64,000 nucleotides of DNA from Monilinia fructicola (GCA_008692225.1 VICG01000009.1:1550001-1614000); one strand, 5' to 3'; numbered from the stretch's first letter, positions 49,001-62,520 are shown. The notes: generated by a model from the sequence alone, not told the origin. Made by a program: numbers and translations.

Positions 49001-51839
49001 AGAACATGGCGGGCACTTATCTTGATTAGGGACGGGGGTGCTTCCAGGAAAACCTTATTTGGTTGGATGTTGAGGGGTGCCGGGGCGACGTGATTGGGCA
49101 GGACTCAGAATAATCTGGACGGGGACCCGGGCGCTTATTAGGCTATGTTGGTGAGGGGGAGGGAAGGGGGGAGGGAAAGGCATGAAGCGGCACGAAAAGA
49201 GGGATTTTCTTCAACCGTCAATCTTTAGGTTTGCCTTTTTGCTGCTGCTCTAAATTCTACGGTAATGGATTCGCGAGGGATGGGACGGGGAGTTCGTGTC
49301 TCCCTCCCTCGCTCCCTGGCGAGGGTTCTAGATTCCAAGGCACAAGACGATATCGCATTCATCATACATTACATTAGATTTAGATTATTGCAACCAACAT
49401 TGCTTCGTATGGATACCAAAGACAGTTAGTACATCGGCGCTTATAATCCAATACGGTGAAAATCATCGCCCGTGCCGCAACGGAAGGGCTCAAAATCGAG
49501 AGACAGACCTGATCGGGTCTCCGGCAGTAGCGCTTATTGACGGTTACGGCGGCGAGAGAGGGTGGTATTGTGGGTGGACGGATGGGGTTTCTCCAGACGT
49601 GAGCGTGCGCAAATTTTGCGTCCGTTGGGCTGAACATTGGATACAGCAGCAGACCTTGAGCCGGGATGAGACGTGTCCAGATAGGAAGGTGAGGGGAGTG
49701 CCAGTGCCGAGAAAACCGAGTATTTGTAATCTCTGCCACAGAGTACGAAAACTCCTTTCTCATGCATATCGCATGCTACGTCTCGCACACTACAAACCTT
49801 CACGGCTGCAATATGACGATCTCTATTATCCATACATGCATACAAAGAAAGGTAAGGCTTACAGACACACAGGCGTACAGTACAGATACGGATCAATATC
49901 GCACAGGCCGTCGCACATCATCACGACCTTTGCATTTCAGCCCACTACAGTAACGTCCGGCCCCGGATTTCCTAATCAAGTAGCAAAGTTTGAAAACTCC
50001 ATCTCGTTCATATACTGTAGCTGGACCATCGGCGGCGACGGCGGGTATTGGGGTCGTGGAGCTACTTTCGTAATGTTGACCAATCGGGGCAGAGGCCTGT
50101 CCCATCACACCAATGTACGGATCCGGAAAGATTAGTGTATGGAGAGAATCCTTTCGGTTGATGACCGGCTGGGCGGGGAAATTGAGATCTGACAGTTTGC
50201 TGACGGTTGTTGAGATTGAAGTTTTTCTCAAAAAGGGTTTGACAACGTAAGTAACAACTTGATGCATGAAACTCACCTCCCCATCTCACGCTACCAGTCA
50301 AGTAAGTTCCAACGGAAAATATTTGATGAGATTTTAATATTTTCAATTTATTCAAAATTTTCAATCTTTTATCCCGGTATCAAGCTCGTGTTCAAGATTA
50401 CCTACACACAAGTGTTCCTCCTCTTTCCACGTATAGTAATCCATGTACCAGACATGTAATAATCGTCTCTTAGTAATCCCCATAGCCAGTATGTTAGAGT
50501 AACCATCGAATTGATTCCCATCCCCTCCCTTGCGCGGTAGAAAAGAAACCTGCATCTATACATCCGTCTAACTCTGTCCACAGGACTAGAGAAAGATTTC
50601 AGCATTCTTCCATACATTTTCCGCTGTGCATCATACTTCAAGTATGATGACACAAAAAAATGCATAGAAGAAGTAGTGATGAACTACTTGCCTTCACGTC
50701 CCCCCCCACCATCGTATCCGAGCCCTTTGCAAGATCGTCCCCAAATATCAACACTACCCCAACTTATAAGATCCGACCGCCCGACTCGCAGGTATTGATC
50801 GATCCACATTCGAGGCAATGATCTGATATCGAGTGTGATAACGCAAAGATGACGTTTATTCCGGTAGAAAAAGTCGACGCAGGCTTTCTTTGCTCCGAAT
50901 CCCAATTTCGACAAGCGAATATTGAGAAATGTCGCAGTTTGATGATATCATCTAAACAATTTGCCCGTTTGTACGTGAAGTCTTTGGCGGAGATAGCCAG
51001 CATCTCGTGCCTGCTCTGTATGTCCATCTGCGCTGCAGATGATCTTCCAGCTTTTTGTATTTTTATATCTCAATTACTATTTCCATGATCCCATAAATCA
51101 TATGCCTTGATCTTTTGTCCAAGCAAAATTCATAAGCATTCATGATTCATCAAGTCGTAAAATAGAAACCAAAGGATATGAACGTAGAAAAAAAGCCGGG
51201 TTTCTTTCCTTCCAAGACAAACGTAAGATGATACCTCAAACCTGAAAAGAAAAGACCAAAAAACAATATATCCAGACGCGCCCGTGAAGTCCTGCATTGC
51301 TGCGTTATCCTTTTAAATAAGGTATTCTCTTTATGATAAAAAAGTCTTGGAACCGAGCCAGTAAATGCTTCAAAAATAACCCGCCTGTAGGTCCTGCCAT
51401 ATGCGATGAAAGAAAAATTTGGTTGAACCGGTCTTGCGGTCGTATGGTGTCGTGGAAAAGCAAACCCAACCTCGCTGCGCTAAAAAAAACAAAAAGAGAA
51501 AGAAAAAAAAAAGTTAACAAGAAAATTGGTATCCTATTATGTATCTGTGAGGAATGCAAATTGTTATTCTTGCTGATTATTAAGTATGGTTTGTTCCCGG
51601 GATATCATTTGTTTGCTCGATCGCTGATGAGTATGATGGTGAAGATGTAAAAACGCCCTATGTGCCCTCGGAGGTATCAAATGCCGCTAAAGAAGTTTGC
51701 CGATGCCATGCATGTATGTATGTAATGTTTGTTGTCTGTACAAAGGCTTTGAGCCATGGTATGGTGTGAGGTGTTGTCGCCTGCCCTAAACCCCGGAGCG
51801 GGTAGTAGGGGGATTATTTGAAGATCCAGGCCTTGGTTG
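46087..51839. other. Gene-free region, GC-rich in part
   Basis: 46.1-46.9 kb is ordinary AT-rich DNA with two TTTCGATATA repeats and two TTCCAAGGTT copies (46467, 46692). From about 46.95 to 50.2 kb the DNA is clearly richer in G and C, with CG dinucleotides common and no RIP-like erosion, yet no gene was recognised. 50.2-51.8 kb returns to AT-rich. The open frames overlap each other on both strands and carry no domains. Confidence 0.5.
48855..48916. repeat. GCACGAT/GCACAAT heptamer repeat and CATA repeat
   Basis: Six copies of a 7-mer, three as CACGATG and three as CACAATG, followed by CATA tetramers (48897-48916). Confidence 0.85.
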
Positions 51840-52889
51840 TCACATCGTTGTGGCGTACTCTTGATATCGATCCCATCCGCCTCCAAATCCACCGAACCCA
51901 CCATATCCCATCCCGATACCACAGTGTTGTTGTGCTAGCATGCTTGGCAATGGGAGTGCTGGGATCGGCGCACTGACTTGCGGTGCGCTGTAGTAAAGTC
52001 CGGCTGTGGTGAACGGTTGACTGTAAGATGGTGTGGGGGAAGGAAGTTGAATCTCGTTTAAGCCCATACTTGCCCATAAAGATTGGGTATCGGTCGAAGA
52101 TGACATGGAGGATGATGTACTCGGACTTGAAGGAATCATCCTCCATGGGTCGACAGGAGCGGCGGTAGCCACTGATATTGTAGGTTGTGACCACCAGTTC
52201 ATGCCAGCGGGCGAGCTAGGTAGTAGAGTAGGAGGTCTGACAACATCGACAATTCTTGGTGGTGGGGGAAGTAGAGGAAGGAAAAGTCCCATGATGTTAT
52301 TCTTGACCTCATCACTTTTACCGCATAATAATTCACCTGCGCCATCTTCTTCCAGTCCCTCCAATGCAGACACATGGGTTCGGTAGACGAACTTGTTAAT
52401 AGCTTGGATGAAATCCTCATGCATCTTCTTCACTTGTTGATCCTTCTCTGACCAGTTGTAGGTATTTGCTGCAATATCCAGGCAATGAACTTCCTTGTGA
52501 AACTCGATAAGGGATTCTATCGTATCTGGGGTAAGTTTGTAGGCAACCTCATTTCTTAATACCATATCAACATGAACAACATATGCCTCGATATGAATGA
52601 GTTGATAGTTGAACAAAGCTTCAACTAATGGGTTTTCGTCTTCTCGCCTTTGTTCGGGAGCCTTCGATAGCATCAGAGAACCAAGAGTCCATATCGCTGT
52701 TGCTGATGATAAAGTTTCCGTTAAACACCTTTGGTGCTGTGGTACGCTGTTGAGAGGACGCTTGATACGATTTATACGCTTGAGCGTTTGTGTTAACCAT
52801 GGCTCAACCTTTGAACTCAACACAACATTGACAGATGAAGCTCTTGGTGCAAAAGCAGCTGCCGAAGCAGGAAGTAGCTGAGGAGGCAT
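51840..52889 (-). CDS. Unrecognised protein with low-complexity C-terminal half
   Basis: One uninterrupted exon of 349 residues from the ATG at 52889. Residues 1-185 look folded and mainly helical (PLVEALFNYQLIHIEAYVV, IESLIEFHKEVHCLDIAANT, DFIQAINKFVYRTHVSALEG). Residues 200-330 are Pro/Ser/Thr-rich, and the end is glycine-rich (GYGGFGGFGGGW). There is no signal peptide or membrane span and I do not recognise the family. Length, clean composition shift and absence of stops make it likely real. Being intact, it offers a comparison with the broken genes nearby. Confidence 0.7.
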   Translation of the reverse strand: MPPQLLPASAAAFAPRASSVNVVLSSKVEPWLTQTLKRINRIKRPLNSVPQHQRCLTETLSSATAIWTLGSLMLSKAPEQRREDENPLVEALFNYQLIHIEAYVVHVDMVLRNEVAYKLTPDTIESLIEFHKEVHCLDIAANTYNWSEKDQQVKKMHEDFIQAINKFVYRTHVSALEGLEEDGAGELLCGKSDEVKNNIMGLFLPLLPPPPRIVDVVRPPTLLPSSPAGMNWWSQPTISVATAAPVDPWRMIPSSPSTSSSMSSSTDTQSLWASMGLNEIQLPSPTPSYSQPFTTAGLYYSAPQVSAPIPALPLPSMLAQQHCGIGMGYGGFGGFGGGWDRYQEYATTM

Positions 52890-54375
52890 TGGAGCAAAGT
52901 TTGCGAGGAAGTATGAGCTACGGGTATGGAGCGATGATACGGGTAGATATTCGAGGACAAAAAGGTCAAGGGTATGAAGCGAGAGCGTGATGTGACCGAG
53001 ATATGGGAAAGCAAAAAATAATAATAATAATCAGAACGTTAAAATAAAATGAAGATAAATCTTTTGGCGGTCCCGAGACAAGGGATCTAGTTTGCGCGCC
53101 TTGGGATAAGTGATGAGAAAGGTATGGACGAATGAGGTCGTAAAGAAGGGAAGGGTAAGGAAAAAGAGTTGACGGGTATGGTGGGGTTGTTATAAGAGGT
53201 CCAAGATCAGCTACTAGTTAAGCGGCGGGATCGGCTCGTAGGGATGAAGGGGCGAGGAAGGGAGTAGTGTAGTTAGGGTAAAGTATGATGATGGGATGGG
53301 AAAATCATCGATTCCCTTAATAGCAGCCGTACTGTAGGGTTGGCTCAACGTAGCCACTTATTTTCCGAGGCTGGATCAATTTTGAATAAGATGTGGTGGC
53401 AGAAGAGGAGGCTAGGAGTAGATACCAGAAATGGTCAAGTGTGGCAGAGGGGAGTGGAAGAAAGTCTTGTGTGCAGTGCAGTGCAGTGCAGTACAGATCC
53501 TGTAGATTACACCAATGCCACCTCCATTCCCCATCTACACGCACAGGTTGAGGGAGCTCCGATGAAATGCCTCATCCGTTCGTAACATCCAAAGGTTAGT
53601 TACGGGGTTTGTGGAAACGAAGATACCATACCATACCATACCGTACTGTACCGTACTCGAAGGGCCCAGTCAGTTCAGGTAGAGCTTAGGAATGAGTAGG
53701 ATGTGTTAGTCGTGGACTAGTGACAATAGTCATTGGGGAGTAGTGCAGCAAAGCAGAATAGCAAAACAGTAAATGATAGCTGGGGGGGGCAGTGCTGCAT
53801 TAGAGCTGCATCGCACTAAATAAGGGACCCTGGCATTTTTGGAAAGAAAATGAAGGAATGGCCACCTGCACAGGAATGGAATAATAAAGCCTGGCTGTCT
53901 GTTTGTTTGTCTGTCTGTCATCTGGCTGTCTGGCTGTCTGGCTGTCCGGCTGTCTGGCTGTCTGGCTGTCTATCCATTATTGCCAGCAAAAACCGACGAA
54001 AGATAAGTTACATACAGTAAGTACTATGGGATTATTTCACCTATCCGCTTTCAGTCAACGCTGCAGCTGAAAATATGCAAAAATCTTGCATTTCACTTCC
54101 CGGCATCATGGATTCATGGAGCAGATTCTATTTGGCCACTGACAACCATCTCATATACGGAGTAGTAAGTACTGCAGTACTGCAGGACTCTGTAGTATGT
54201 ACGGAGTAAGAAGAGATTCATGCATGCACGGGTCGTACTTCCCACCCAACACAGCCTATACAAGCCACATACATGGACCGAGAGACAACGAAATATGATG
54301 AATGATAGAATGATAGAACAGTCATGATTATCATGATCCTTTTAAGACGACGGACGACTCCTTATGGCAAAGTTG
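52890..54375. other. Intergenic region
   Basis: Promoter of the unknown gene, then repeats: GTGCA (53472-53492), ACCAT (53625-53642) and an 8-mer GGCTGTCT series (53922-53970). TACGGAGTA lies at 54156 and 54200. Confidence 0.6.
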
Positions 54376-54420
54376 GAAAGAGGTGATGGTGGTGGTGGTG
54401 GTGGTGATGGTGGTGATGGT
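54376..54420. repeat. GGT/GATGGT trinucleotide repeat
   Basis: GGT-rich imperfect triplet repeat, 135 bases before the long TAA array. Confidence 0.8.
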
Positions 54421-54554
54421 AATGTAATGATATTAATATTATCAAGGATACAATAATGAAGATACATGATGAGAAGACAATGGGTAATAAATAATACGTA
54501 GGTGATAATAATAATGATAATAATATCGATAATAAGAGCGACGATAACGACTAA

Positions 54555-55072
<518 letters not shown>

Positions 55073-55904
55073 CGATAATAACAATAATAATACTATAATG
55101 ATAACCACCTCGCTTGATCATATTCATTTGATGCTTGCTTGTCCTCCCATTTTGGATGCCGCTTTCAATATTGGTGTTGAGTTATAGCTGATGGAGTAAT
55201 AATGAGTAAGTACACAAGTACACAAGTACATACCTAGGTACCTAGGTAAGTACATCCATCCATCCATCCATCCATCCATCAGTACTGTTCACGGGTACAG
55301 TAATAAGTTTTGTTGTAGATAGAGTTTAAGCTTTGGTGGGAATCATCGTCTTCAAAGGTTTGGCTGAAGAGGATGATTTATGTAAACTATACCTAATCGG
55401 GTAAAGTATATCGTCGTATTATGTCAATCCCGGGTTATCGTCAATCGATCCCTATGTACATGTACTGCACCTAGGTAGGCAGAGAGTAGAGAGTAATAGA
55501 GAGTAGAAAGTAGAGAGTAAACAGAGAGAGGTAAATGAACTTTCTTAATAAATTCTATCAATTCGATTTTATAAGATCTTGTAATAAATTATTGGATTAT
55601 ATAATCATTGAATTAATTATTATATAATCATGACATTAATTATTATATGATTATATAATCATCACATAGAAAGATGTGCTTTCTATTGCACTGTGCTGGA
55701 TGGACTATACTGTATATACTATGCTATCCCATCCTCTACACTATGCCATCCTCTGCACTATGCCACACTCCGTACTCTATTCTGCATTGGACTTATTCAT
55801 ACATGTACAATATCATTGAAGAAGGGCTACTGTAGCCTTACTACTGCACTACTTACTACCTTGGAGATGGATCTCTCAGATTCTCTTCTCTCCCTAACCC
55901 ACTC

Positions 55905-55962
55905 CACTCCACTCCCACTCCCACTCCCACTCCCACTCCCACTCCCACTCCCACTCCTACCC
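55905..55962. repeat. CCCACT hexanucleotide repeat
   Basis: About nine copies of CCCACT, the outer ones degenerate. Confidence 0.88.
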
Positions 55963-56019
55963 ACTCTCCCACCCACGCTCATTGCATTATCGCTGCTGGT
56001 CTGTCTGTCAGTCAGACTC

Positions 56020-56295
56020 TGCCTGTACTCTACTACTCTACTACTCTACTACTCTCTACTACTCTACTACTCTACTACTCTCCTACTCTACTACTCTCCT
56101 ACTCTACTACTCTACTACTCTACTACTCTCCTACTCTCCTACTCTCCTACTCTACTCTCCTACTCTCCTACTCTCCTACTCTCCTACTCTCCTACTCTCC
56201 TACTCTCTACTCTCCTACTCTCCTACTCTCCTACTCTCCTACTCTCCTACTCTCCTACTCTCCTACTCTCCTACTCTCCTACTCTCCTACTCTAC
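56020..56295. repeat. CTACTCTC-type minisatellite
   Basis: About 275 bases of CTACT and CTCCTACT units in changing order: CTACT-rich at the left end and TCTCCTAC 8-mers at the right. This graded composition is typical of an expanding minisatellite. Confidence 0.92.
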
Positions 56296-56434
56296 TGTTT
56301 ACTCCGTACATACCCACCGTATCTACCATACCGTACCTATCGTACCTACTACCTACCTACTGTACTCTCCTCTCTCTACGGTAAGTGGATGGATTGGGTT
56401 CTCCCTCGGCTCTTTCCCACGCTCTTCGTAATGC

Positions 56435-56467
56435 TACCTGATCTGACCTGACCTGACCTGACCTGAC
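56435..56467. repeat. CTGAC pentanucleotide repeat
   Basis: Six copies of the 5-mer TGACC. Confidence 0.85.
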
Positions 56468-58004
56468 CTTACAAGTACCTACTGTACCGTACTGTACCAA
56501 GTTACCACCCTCAATATTACCTACTTGAGTTTAATCCATGTTGTCTTAATATCTACAAAAGTATAATCTCCATTATTTTACATGTCGACATCGGCGCTAT
56601 TCGTCCACAGGCCGTCCGATGGATCATGGCACAAATATCATCTGGCCTCAAATCCGGCCGCCCATGAAAGATGACTTGCATCAAGACCAAACCTGCACCT
56701 CCACAACGTACAGTACAGCACAGCACAATGCATACGCATCCCTAGTATTCAGCGCATACAGAAAGGCAGAAAACTGATGATCGTGAGATTGCGTCAACAA
56801 AGTGAAACCGCATAAAGTTTTTTTTTTTCGCTTCTTTTTTTTTTCGCTCTTTACAGTGGGAGGTGCTTCAGTACGAAGAATTTTCTCATCTCATGCATCT
56901 CCATATCACTCTTTGGTATTGGAGATTAAGAGAGACCTCTCTCAAGCCTCACCATCGATTATGGATCTCCAAGTCTCGGACTGAGAAACGGGCGACCGGA
57001 TATTGAACCTATCTCATCCATAATCTACCAAGGTAGATGCCAAAATTGGAACCTCCTGCATGAATCGATTTGGAAGTTCCAGAACTCTCCTGAGTCCTGA
57101 CATGTTTTTCCTTCGTGCGAGCGAGCGAGCCATGGCCCATGAGAGCATGTTAAGCAGCGAGCGAGCGACGGCGGAGTGGACTGTGGATGGTAAAAATTCG
57201 TACATTTTACTAGACTGAGTCATCGTCGTTAAATCTGAGCCTGTCGATACCATTTACTTCGAGCCCCAATCCCGGTTCAAAAAATAGTGTCACTGTCAAA
57301 AGACCGTCTCTGGCTTCTGATTCGCACAAAGACAGTTTTTCGAGCCCGGTGCAAGTCGTGCCAACCACCACCGTCTAAACTTACTGTTCCACTAATCATG
57401 CACTTACAACGATTTCGGACTCGGGGAAGTAAGAATCGATGAGAGTATTCGTTGAAGGTAAGGTTACAGTCCCTACCTCCCTACCTCCCTACCTACTTTC
57501 ACGCACAGGTATGGGAGCACATGGTGCCAGTGGTCTGTGGACTTTGCATAGGAACCTGTTCCTGCGATGCAAATTCAGGGTCTATACACTGGCAGTAACC
57601 CTCCATTACGGCATGAACGTCGAAGAAGCACAGTCATTCACCATATCTCGGTGTACGCGTTCTATGGTCTTCGATAGGATGTAACGAGGTGTGGCGACGT
57701 TGAACTAGCATTTTTGCATCCACATGCTTTTCCTCGAGGCTGTGGGCTTGTACTGTATGTACGTCTATAATTAGTTTCCCAGGTTTGGTTTGTCACTACC
57801 TAGGTAGGTGCAGACAGTATGGACTGCCGAATGGGTGGAGGAAACCTTGCTGCTTGAAAAATGATCGGTTTTCACTTGCTTTTATTTTTCTTGCTTGCAC
57901 CGCCACGACTCACGACGAGTTTTGCTGTCTCGCTGCTTTTTGAACCATACAAAAAACCAACAACGGGCATGCCCGAGGCAGGGCTGCTGCCATTCATAAA
58001 GTAC

Positions 58005-58180
58005 CTAGTTCATAAAGTAGTTCATAAAGTAGTTCATAAAAGTAGTTCATAAAGTCGTTCATCAAGTACCTAGGTAGATAGTTAATAAACTAATTCATAA
58101 ACTAATTCATAAACTAATTCATAAACTAATTCATAAACCAATTCATAAACCAATTCATAAACCAATTCATAAACTACTGT
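58005..58180. repeat. TTCATAAA-based tandem repeat in two phases
   Basis: The left part has copies of AGTTCATAAAGT (12-13 bases). The right part has seven or more copies of ACTAATTCATAA (12 bases), later ACCAATTCATAA. The two halves are joined by GTACCTAGGTAG (58066-58077). Confidence 0.9.
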
Positions 58181-60384
58181 ACTTCAACTAACAAAAGGCT
58201 TAGGGCCTCAATTCCGGCATATAAAAGTAGCCGTGGACCCGTTGTGCATTCTGGATTCTACCTGTACTGTACTCCAGCTGTCCTTGATTGTACAGTACTT
58301 GTAATTATGCAGTACGATTCAATCAGACTACCTACACACCACCACACGCCCACACACCCACCATCCATCATACATCGTAACACTATACATCGTACACTAT
58401 ACACCATACACCATACACCATACACCTGGTGATACACGAGTCCACGATCATACATACATACATTTTACAAGTACACCAGTATTGATATTAATAATACAGT
58501 AATCCACACCCATCTTTGAACCTCGGATCCATCACAAGCCCAACCTAATCTGAACTCACCTAACCTCAATCATAACTCACAACTTACAACTCCCGAGGTC
58601 ACGCGGTCACGAGATCAGACACCACCTAGGCCGAATCCTTCATTCTCGTGACTCTCATGCGGTTCTCCAGTCCCGTCTCAAGGTACCTCTCCTGTAATAT
58701 TCCCAGTGCGGAGAATCTGCGGAGGACGAGATCACAAGGACGAAAAACCTGATTCACGTTGTACCTGTACCTCAGCATCTTACGGTGAGGAATATTCCCA
58801 GTTTTTCAACCTATTAGATGCATCCTCCATCTGTCCTTGTCCGCATTGAAGCGCTGTTGAGCATATCCATATATCCATATATCCATATTTAAATATTCAT
58901 AGATTCATATATCCATCTTGATGCCCGAGAAAAGCTCATACCTACTACTTACAAATACAAAGCAAGGGAAACAATACAGGACGGGTCAGGGTAAGGGTAA
59001 CGGTAACAGGCATGCGCGCTTAGATAGTGAGATTTTTATGGTACGGGAAATTTGGAAAGAGGAGACAAACGCAGTGTGACGCATGATATCGGCTTTTCAA
59101 TATCTGGAAGTCGGGAAAGCACGTTGCGGATTCGTTGCATGCGGATCGAACGATACGATTTGGCGCCATGCCCTGTTCTTCCTCCTACCCACATGAGATC
59201 TATCATATCATGCGAGGTTCTAGTATCTCACACTACCGATTCCAAACAGCGTGAATGAGGGATCCATCCATACAGTCGACACTGGACAGTAAGGGGGGCC
59301 CATACAAGGCAGCTTTTTGTTTCAGGTTTTATGGCAAGACAGCGACGGGGCCTATCAATGAATGCCCATCAGATATCCCTGGCTATATCAGGCTTCGCAC
59401 ACATGCTTCTAAATGTAACATAGCCCATATTGATGGCCATCGTCCTGTGTATCGTCTATCAATGCAATCAATGGCTTCGGGATAATCGAGGCAAGTTATC
59501 AGATCAAGATGCCAAAATCCGACATGTATCGTGGTCGATGGATCAGTGCCGTGCGAAGGTCCCTCGGATATCCAGCAGCCTATACGAGTACAGGTATAAC
59601 ACGATCAACGTGGCATAGGTAGGTATCCTAGAACAGCTGAACACCAAGCGGAATACGGTATCTGCAATGTTTCTTCTCTTTCCTAGACAGTCAAAATAAG
59701 TTGGACGGCCACACAGTCAGACAGTCAGACAGGCAGATAGTCAGACATTCCGATTATCCATAACCTTGCCGGTGAAGAGAGGCGACAATTGAATCGAGGG
59801 CAGATATGTACGGAGCATGTACTGTACTGTACAGTCTGTACTGTGTGTCCGGCGTCCGCATCCATGGATAACCCTGGAAGCCCTCGCCGTTCGTAATCGC
59901 GAATCGGGAACAGACAACTTTTCACCACGGACAACAAATTGAACGATGCTTTCTTTCTCGTGATGGCTTCTTGGTCCATACAGAGACTCAGAGAGAGTTC
60001 TTAGTACGTCCAGTATTGTTATTGTTACTGTATCACTACTACTGTACTGTGCTGTACTTAGCCGCTGTGGCAGTGCAACACCACGTCAATACTTTTTTCT
60101 CATTTTTGGGTTTGAGTTTGAGTTTGGGTTTGGATTTGGGTTTGGGTTGGATGTGGATGTAGATGTGGATGTGGATGTGGATTTGTCATTATTCTCTAAG
60201 CAGATCAGATCTCGTTCATTAACTTTTTACTCCGTACACGTTTACACGCACGGTCAAACACATTAATAATCAAGAAGACTTCGCCTCAGTTGTGTCTGTC
60301 TTTTTCTATGGAGATCATCGATTCATGAATATCGCCACGACTAACGATTGAGGGTGCCGACGGCATCATACTATCCATACCGTC

Positions 60385-60413
60385 CCATCCCATCCCATCC
60401 CATCCCATCCCAT
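60385..60413. repeat. CCCAT pentanucleotide repeat
   Basis: Five or six copies of CCCAT. A similar but unlinked CCCAT/CCATT stretch lies at 1690-1735. Confidence 0.85.
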
Positions 60414-61206
60414 CCATACTATCCCGTATCATACCCATACCACATTCATTTGCCATACAGAAAATACTTGTGTCATCATCTTACTTCGTATTTGTGGGGG
60501 TCAACCAGTTTTTTTCTGTGCAAATTTGCGAAGTCAAACCTACATCATACGCCCCCGAGTCCCAATAATTGAACACAAGTAAGTGATTTGTTTCCAGCCC
60601 AATGGCAATCCCCGAATACCAGGTACCAATCCAATTATCAAGAGCATGTTACAATCTTGAGCCCCGAGCAGAAAGAAAGTCACGAGAATAATGTTCAAGT
60701 GACCATTTCGTGACCCAACCTTCAGCTGCAGCAACACCCCCCTTCCCACAGCTTGTGGCTATCCTTCAGCATCTCGTGCATGATTTCTCAATTGGAACAT
60801 TTCATCTGTCAGCGTCACAGTTGGTCGAAAGCGGGGTCGCATTATCCATCCCATGATTGATTTTGATAAGAGATAGCCTCGTTTTACATCAGTCCTGCTC
60901 TTGTGAGCCAATCATATCAATCTTTCCCATCTGTGTAAATGGATGAATGGTCAAGTGGTGCAGTTAACACCTGTGCATTCATGAGTACGAAGCATGTGCT
61001 CAAATGAATACCCCTCATTCGTGAATAACTTCACTCTTTGTTCGTGAGCACCTTCCATATCCAAAATAATATTATCTCAGCATCAGCATCAGCATCATTT
61101 GTAAGAGAGGGGGAACAGTACCTTGCACTCATATCAATGTATCCATTCGATGCCAAACAAATCAGATGTCGTCTGATTAGTCACTAGAAACCCCAGTAAT
61201 CGTAGA

Positions 61207-61924
61207 GTGGTACAAGACCAACACGGGCGGCGATCATGGAACGCGTTTCGCAAAGTCTCCGGAGCTTTCCTCCAGGCAGTTGGAAACGTCTTCTCCGAGC
61301 CGCTCTCCCTCACCGATGTTTCCCTCACCCCCGACCAATCCGATGCTCTCATCAAATATCAACGCCGTCTTCCTCATCCGACGTATCTCGGCGAGCACGC
61401 TTTTCTCGTAGCCGAGATCGTCGATATGGAATCTTCTAGTATCAAAATACACAGAGCTCTGGTTAAGCATGGGATGATATCAGAAGCACCAATTGCTCCT
61501 CCGGGTATGCTGAGCCCTCGGCACACCACCGAGGATGAGCACCCGGTAAAAACCGTCGGCAATAACAAAGAATTTCCCGCATCAACTTGCATCTACTGGC
61601 CTTTCTATGGGTGGGCAGAAATTAGTAGTTGCGCTTCTCTGTTTCTGGTACGAAGAATGGAAGAGGTGGTGTCGACTCCAGCGAGAAGAACGAGATTTCC
61701 GGGAACAGATTGAGATAGCGAAGCGGGTGGGGAATAGGAGAGGATTATCTTTCTTCTCCGTGGAGTTGAATAAGGTGTTGAGGCAGAAGAGACTATTGTG
61801 GAGTGAAAGAGAGGAGAACAGGGAGGTGGTGGGAAGTCTGGGGACAGTGGCGGGTCCTAGTGGAAGCGAAAGGCATGGAAGGGAGGAAAGCACTACTGTG
61901 GACGATCAATTACCGAGTTTATAG
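61207..61924 (+). CDS. Unrecognised protein, frameshifted
   Basis: The ATG at 61207 opens a frame with protein-like content (SWNAFRKVSGAFLQAVGNVF, ALIKYQRRLPHPTYLGEHAF) to about 61610. There the G-run pair in TATGGGTGGGCAG seems to carry one base too many. The following frame continues with KLVVALLCFWYEEWKRWCRL, then QREERDFREQIEIAKRVGNR, a basic/acidic helix, and stops at 61924. A further acidic open frame at 61984-62145 (DELPNYGEL, DDDHEHEEM) might be a last exon, but I cannot define the splice. The family was not recognised; the start is the first ATG in frame and may not be the true one. Confidence 0.5.
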
Positions 61925-62520
61925 TGATTCGACGATGGGTGGGTTAACCATCCCAAGTTGCTACCGGGGGAGCGGCGAGGGTCATGAGCAGTGGGGGTGT
62001 GGATGAGCTGCCAAATTACGGGGAGTTGTCTGCGGAGGGTGTTGCAGATGATGATCATGAACATGAGGAGATGCTGACTGCTAATGCAACTGATGAGTTG
62101 CCAAGCCGTGTCGTCGATCACTTACCAAGTCATCAGAACTCATAACTTTCACCGGACGGACCTCGTTTTGGGATTGGAATCGAGATATCTCTACTGACCT
62201 TGCGCAGGGTTAGCTGGGAAGCAAATGTGAACCTGTGTCTCTCCTAGACCTTCCCGAGGTATTATTACCGGTTTCATATCAGAGTCGGACGAATGTTTGT
62301 TCATTTCAATTTTCATTTCGTTTTCATCGGAGAGAATAGGTGGAAGCGGAATCGGCCATCGGCATCGGCATCGGAAGCGGCAAAGCATTTTCTGATTGGG
62401 GGTTACATCTATCATCAAGTGCTCGCAGCGAGGTTTAGGACTTTTCATCATATCAACTTTTCTCTTCTTGGGAAGATTAGTCTCTTTCTAGTGTTGCTCA
62501 TGTGTTTTTAATTCTAATTT

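Larger units (their letters stand above)
55073..61206. other. Gene-free, repeat-dense region
   Basis: No gene was recognised in more than 6 kb. Tandem repeats (55257-55281 CATC, 55905-55962, 56020-56295, 56437-56467, 58005-58180, 60385-60413) and dispersed TACCTAGGTA (55231, 55239, 57797, 58067) and TACGGAGTA (56300, 60228) are the main content. The long open frames at 55.7-56.4 kb are translations of the CTACT repeat. Confidence 0.65.

Noticed and set aside
55693..56451. 252-aa and 149-aa open frames rich in Leu, Tyr, Ser and Thr
   Set aside because: Both are readings of the CTACTCTC minisatellite and adjacent CCCACT repeat. No start context or domain.
60943..61010. Possible tRNA A-box (TGGTCAAGTGG)
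   Set aside because: No matching B-box or cloverleaf follows within tRNA distance.
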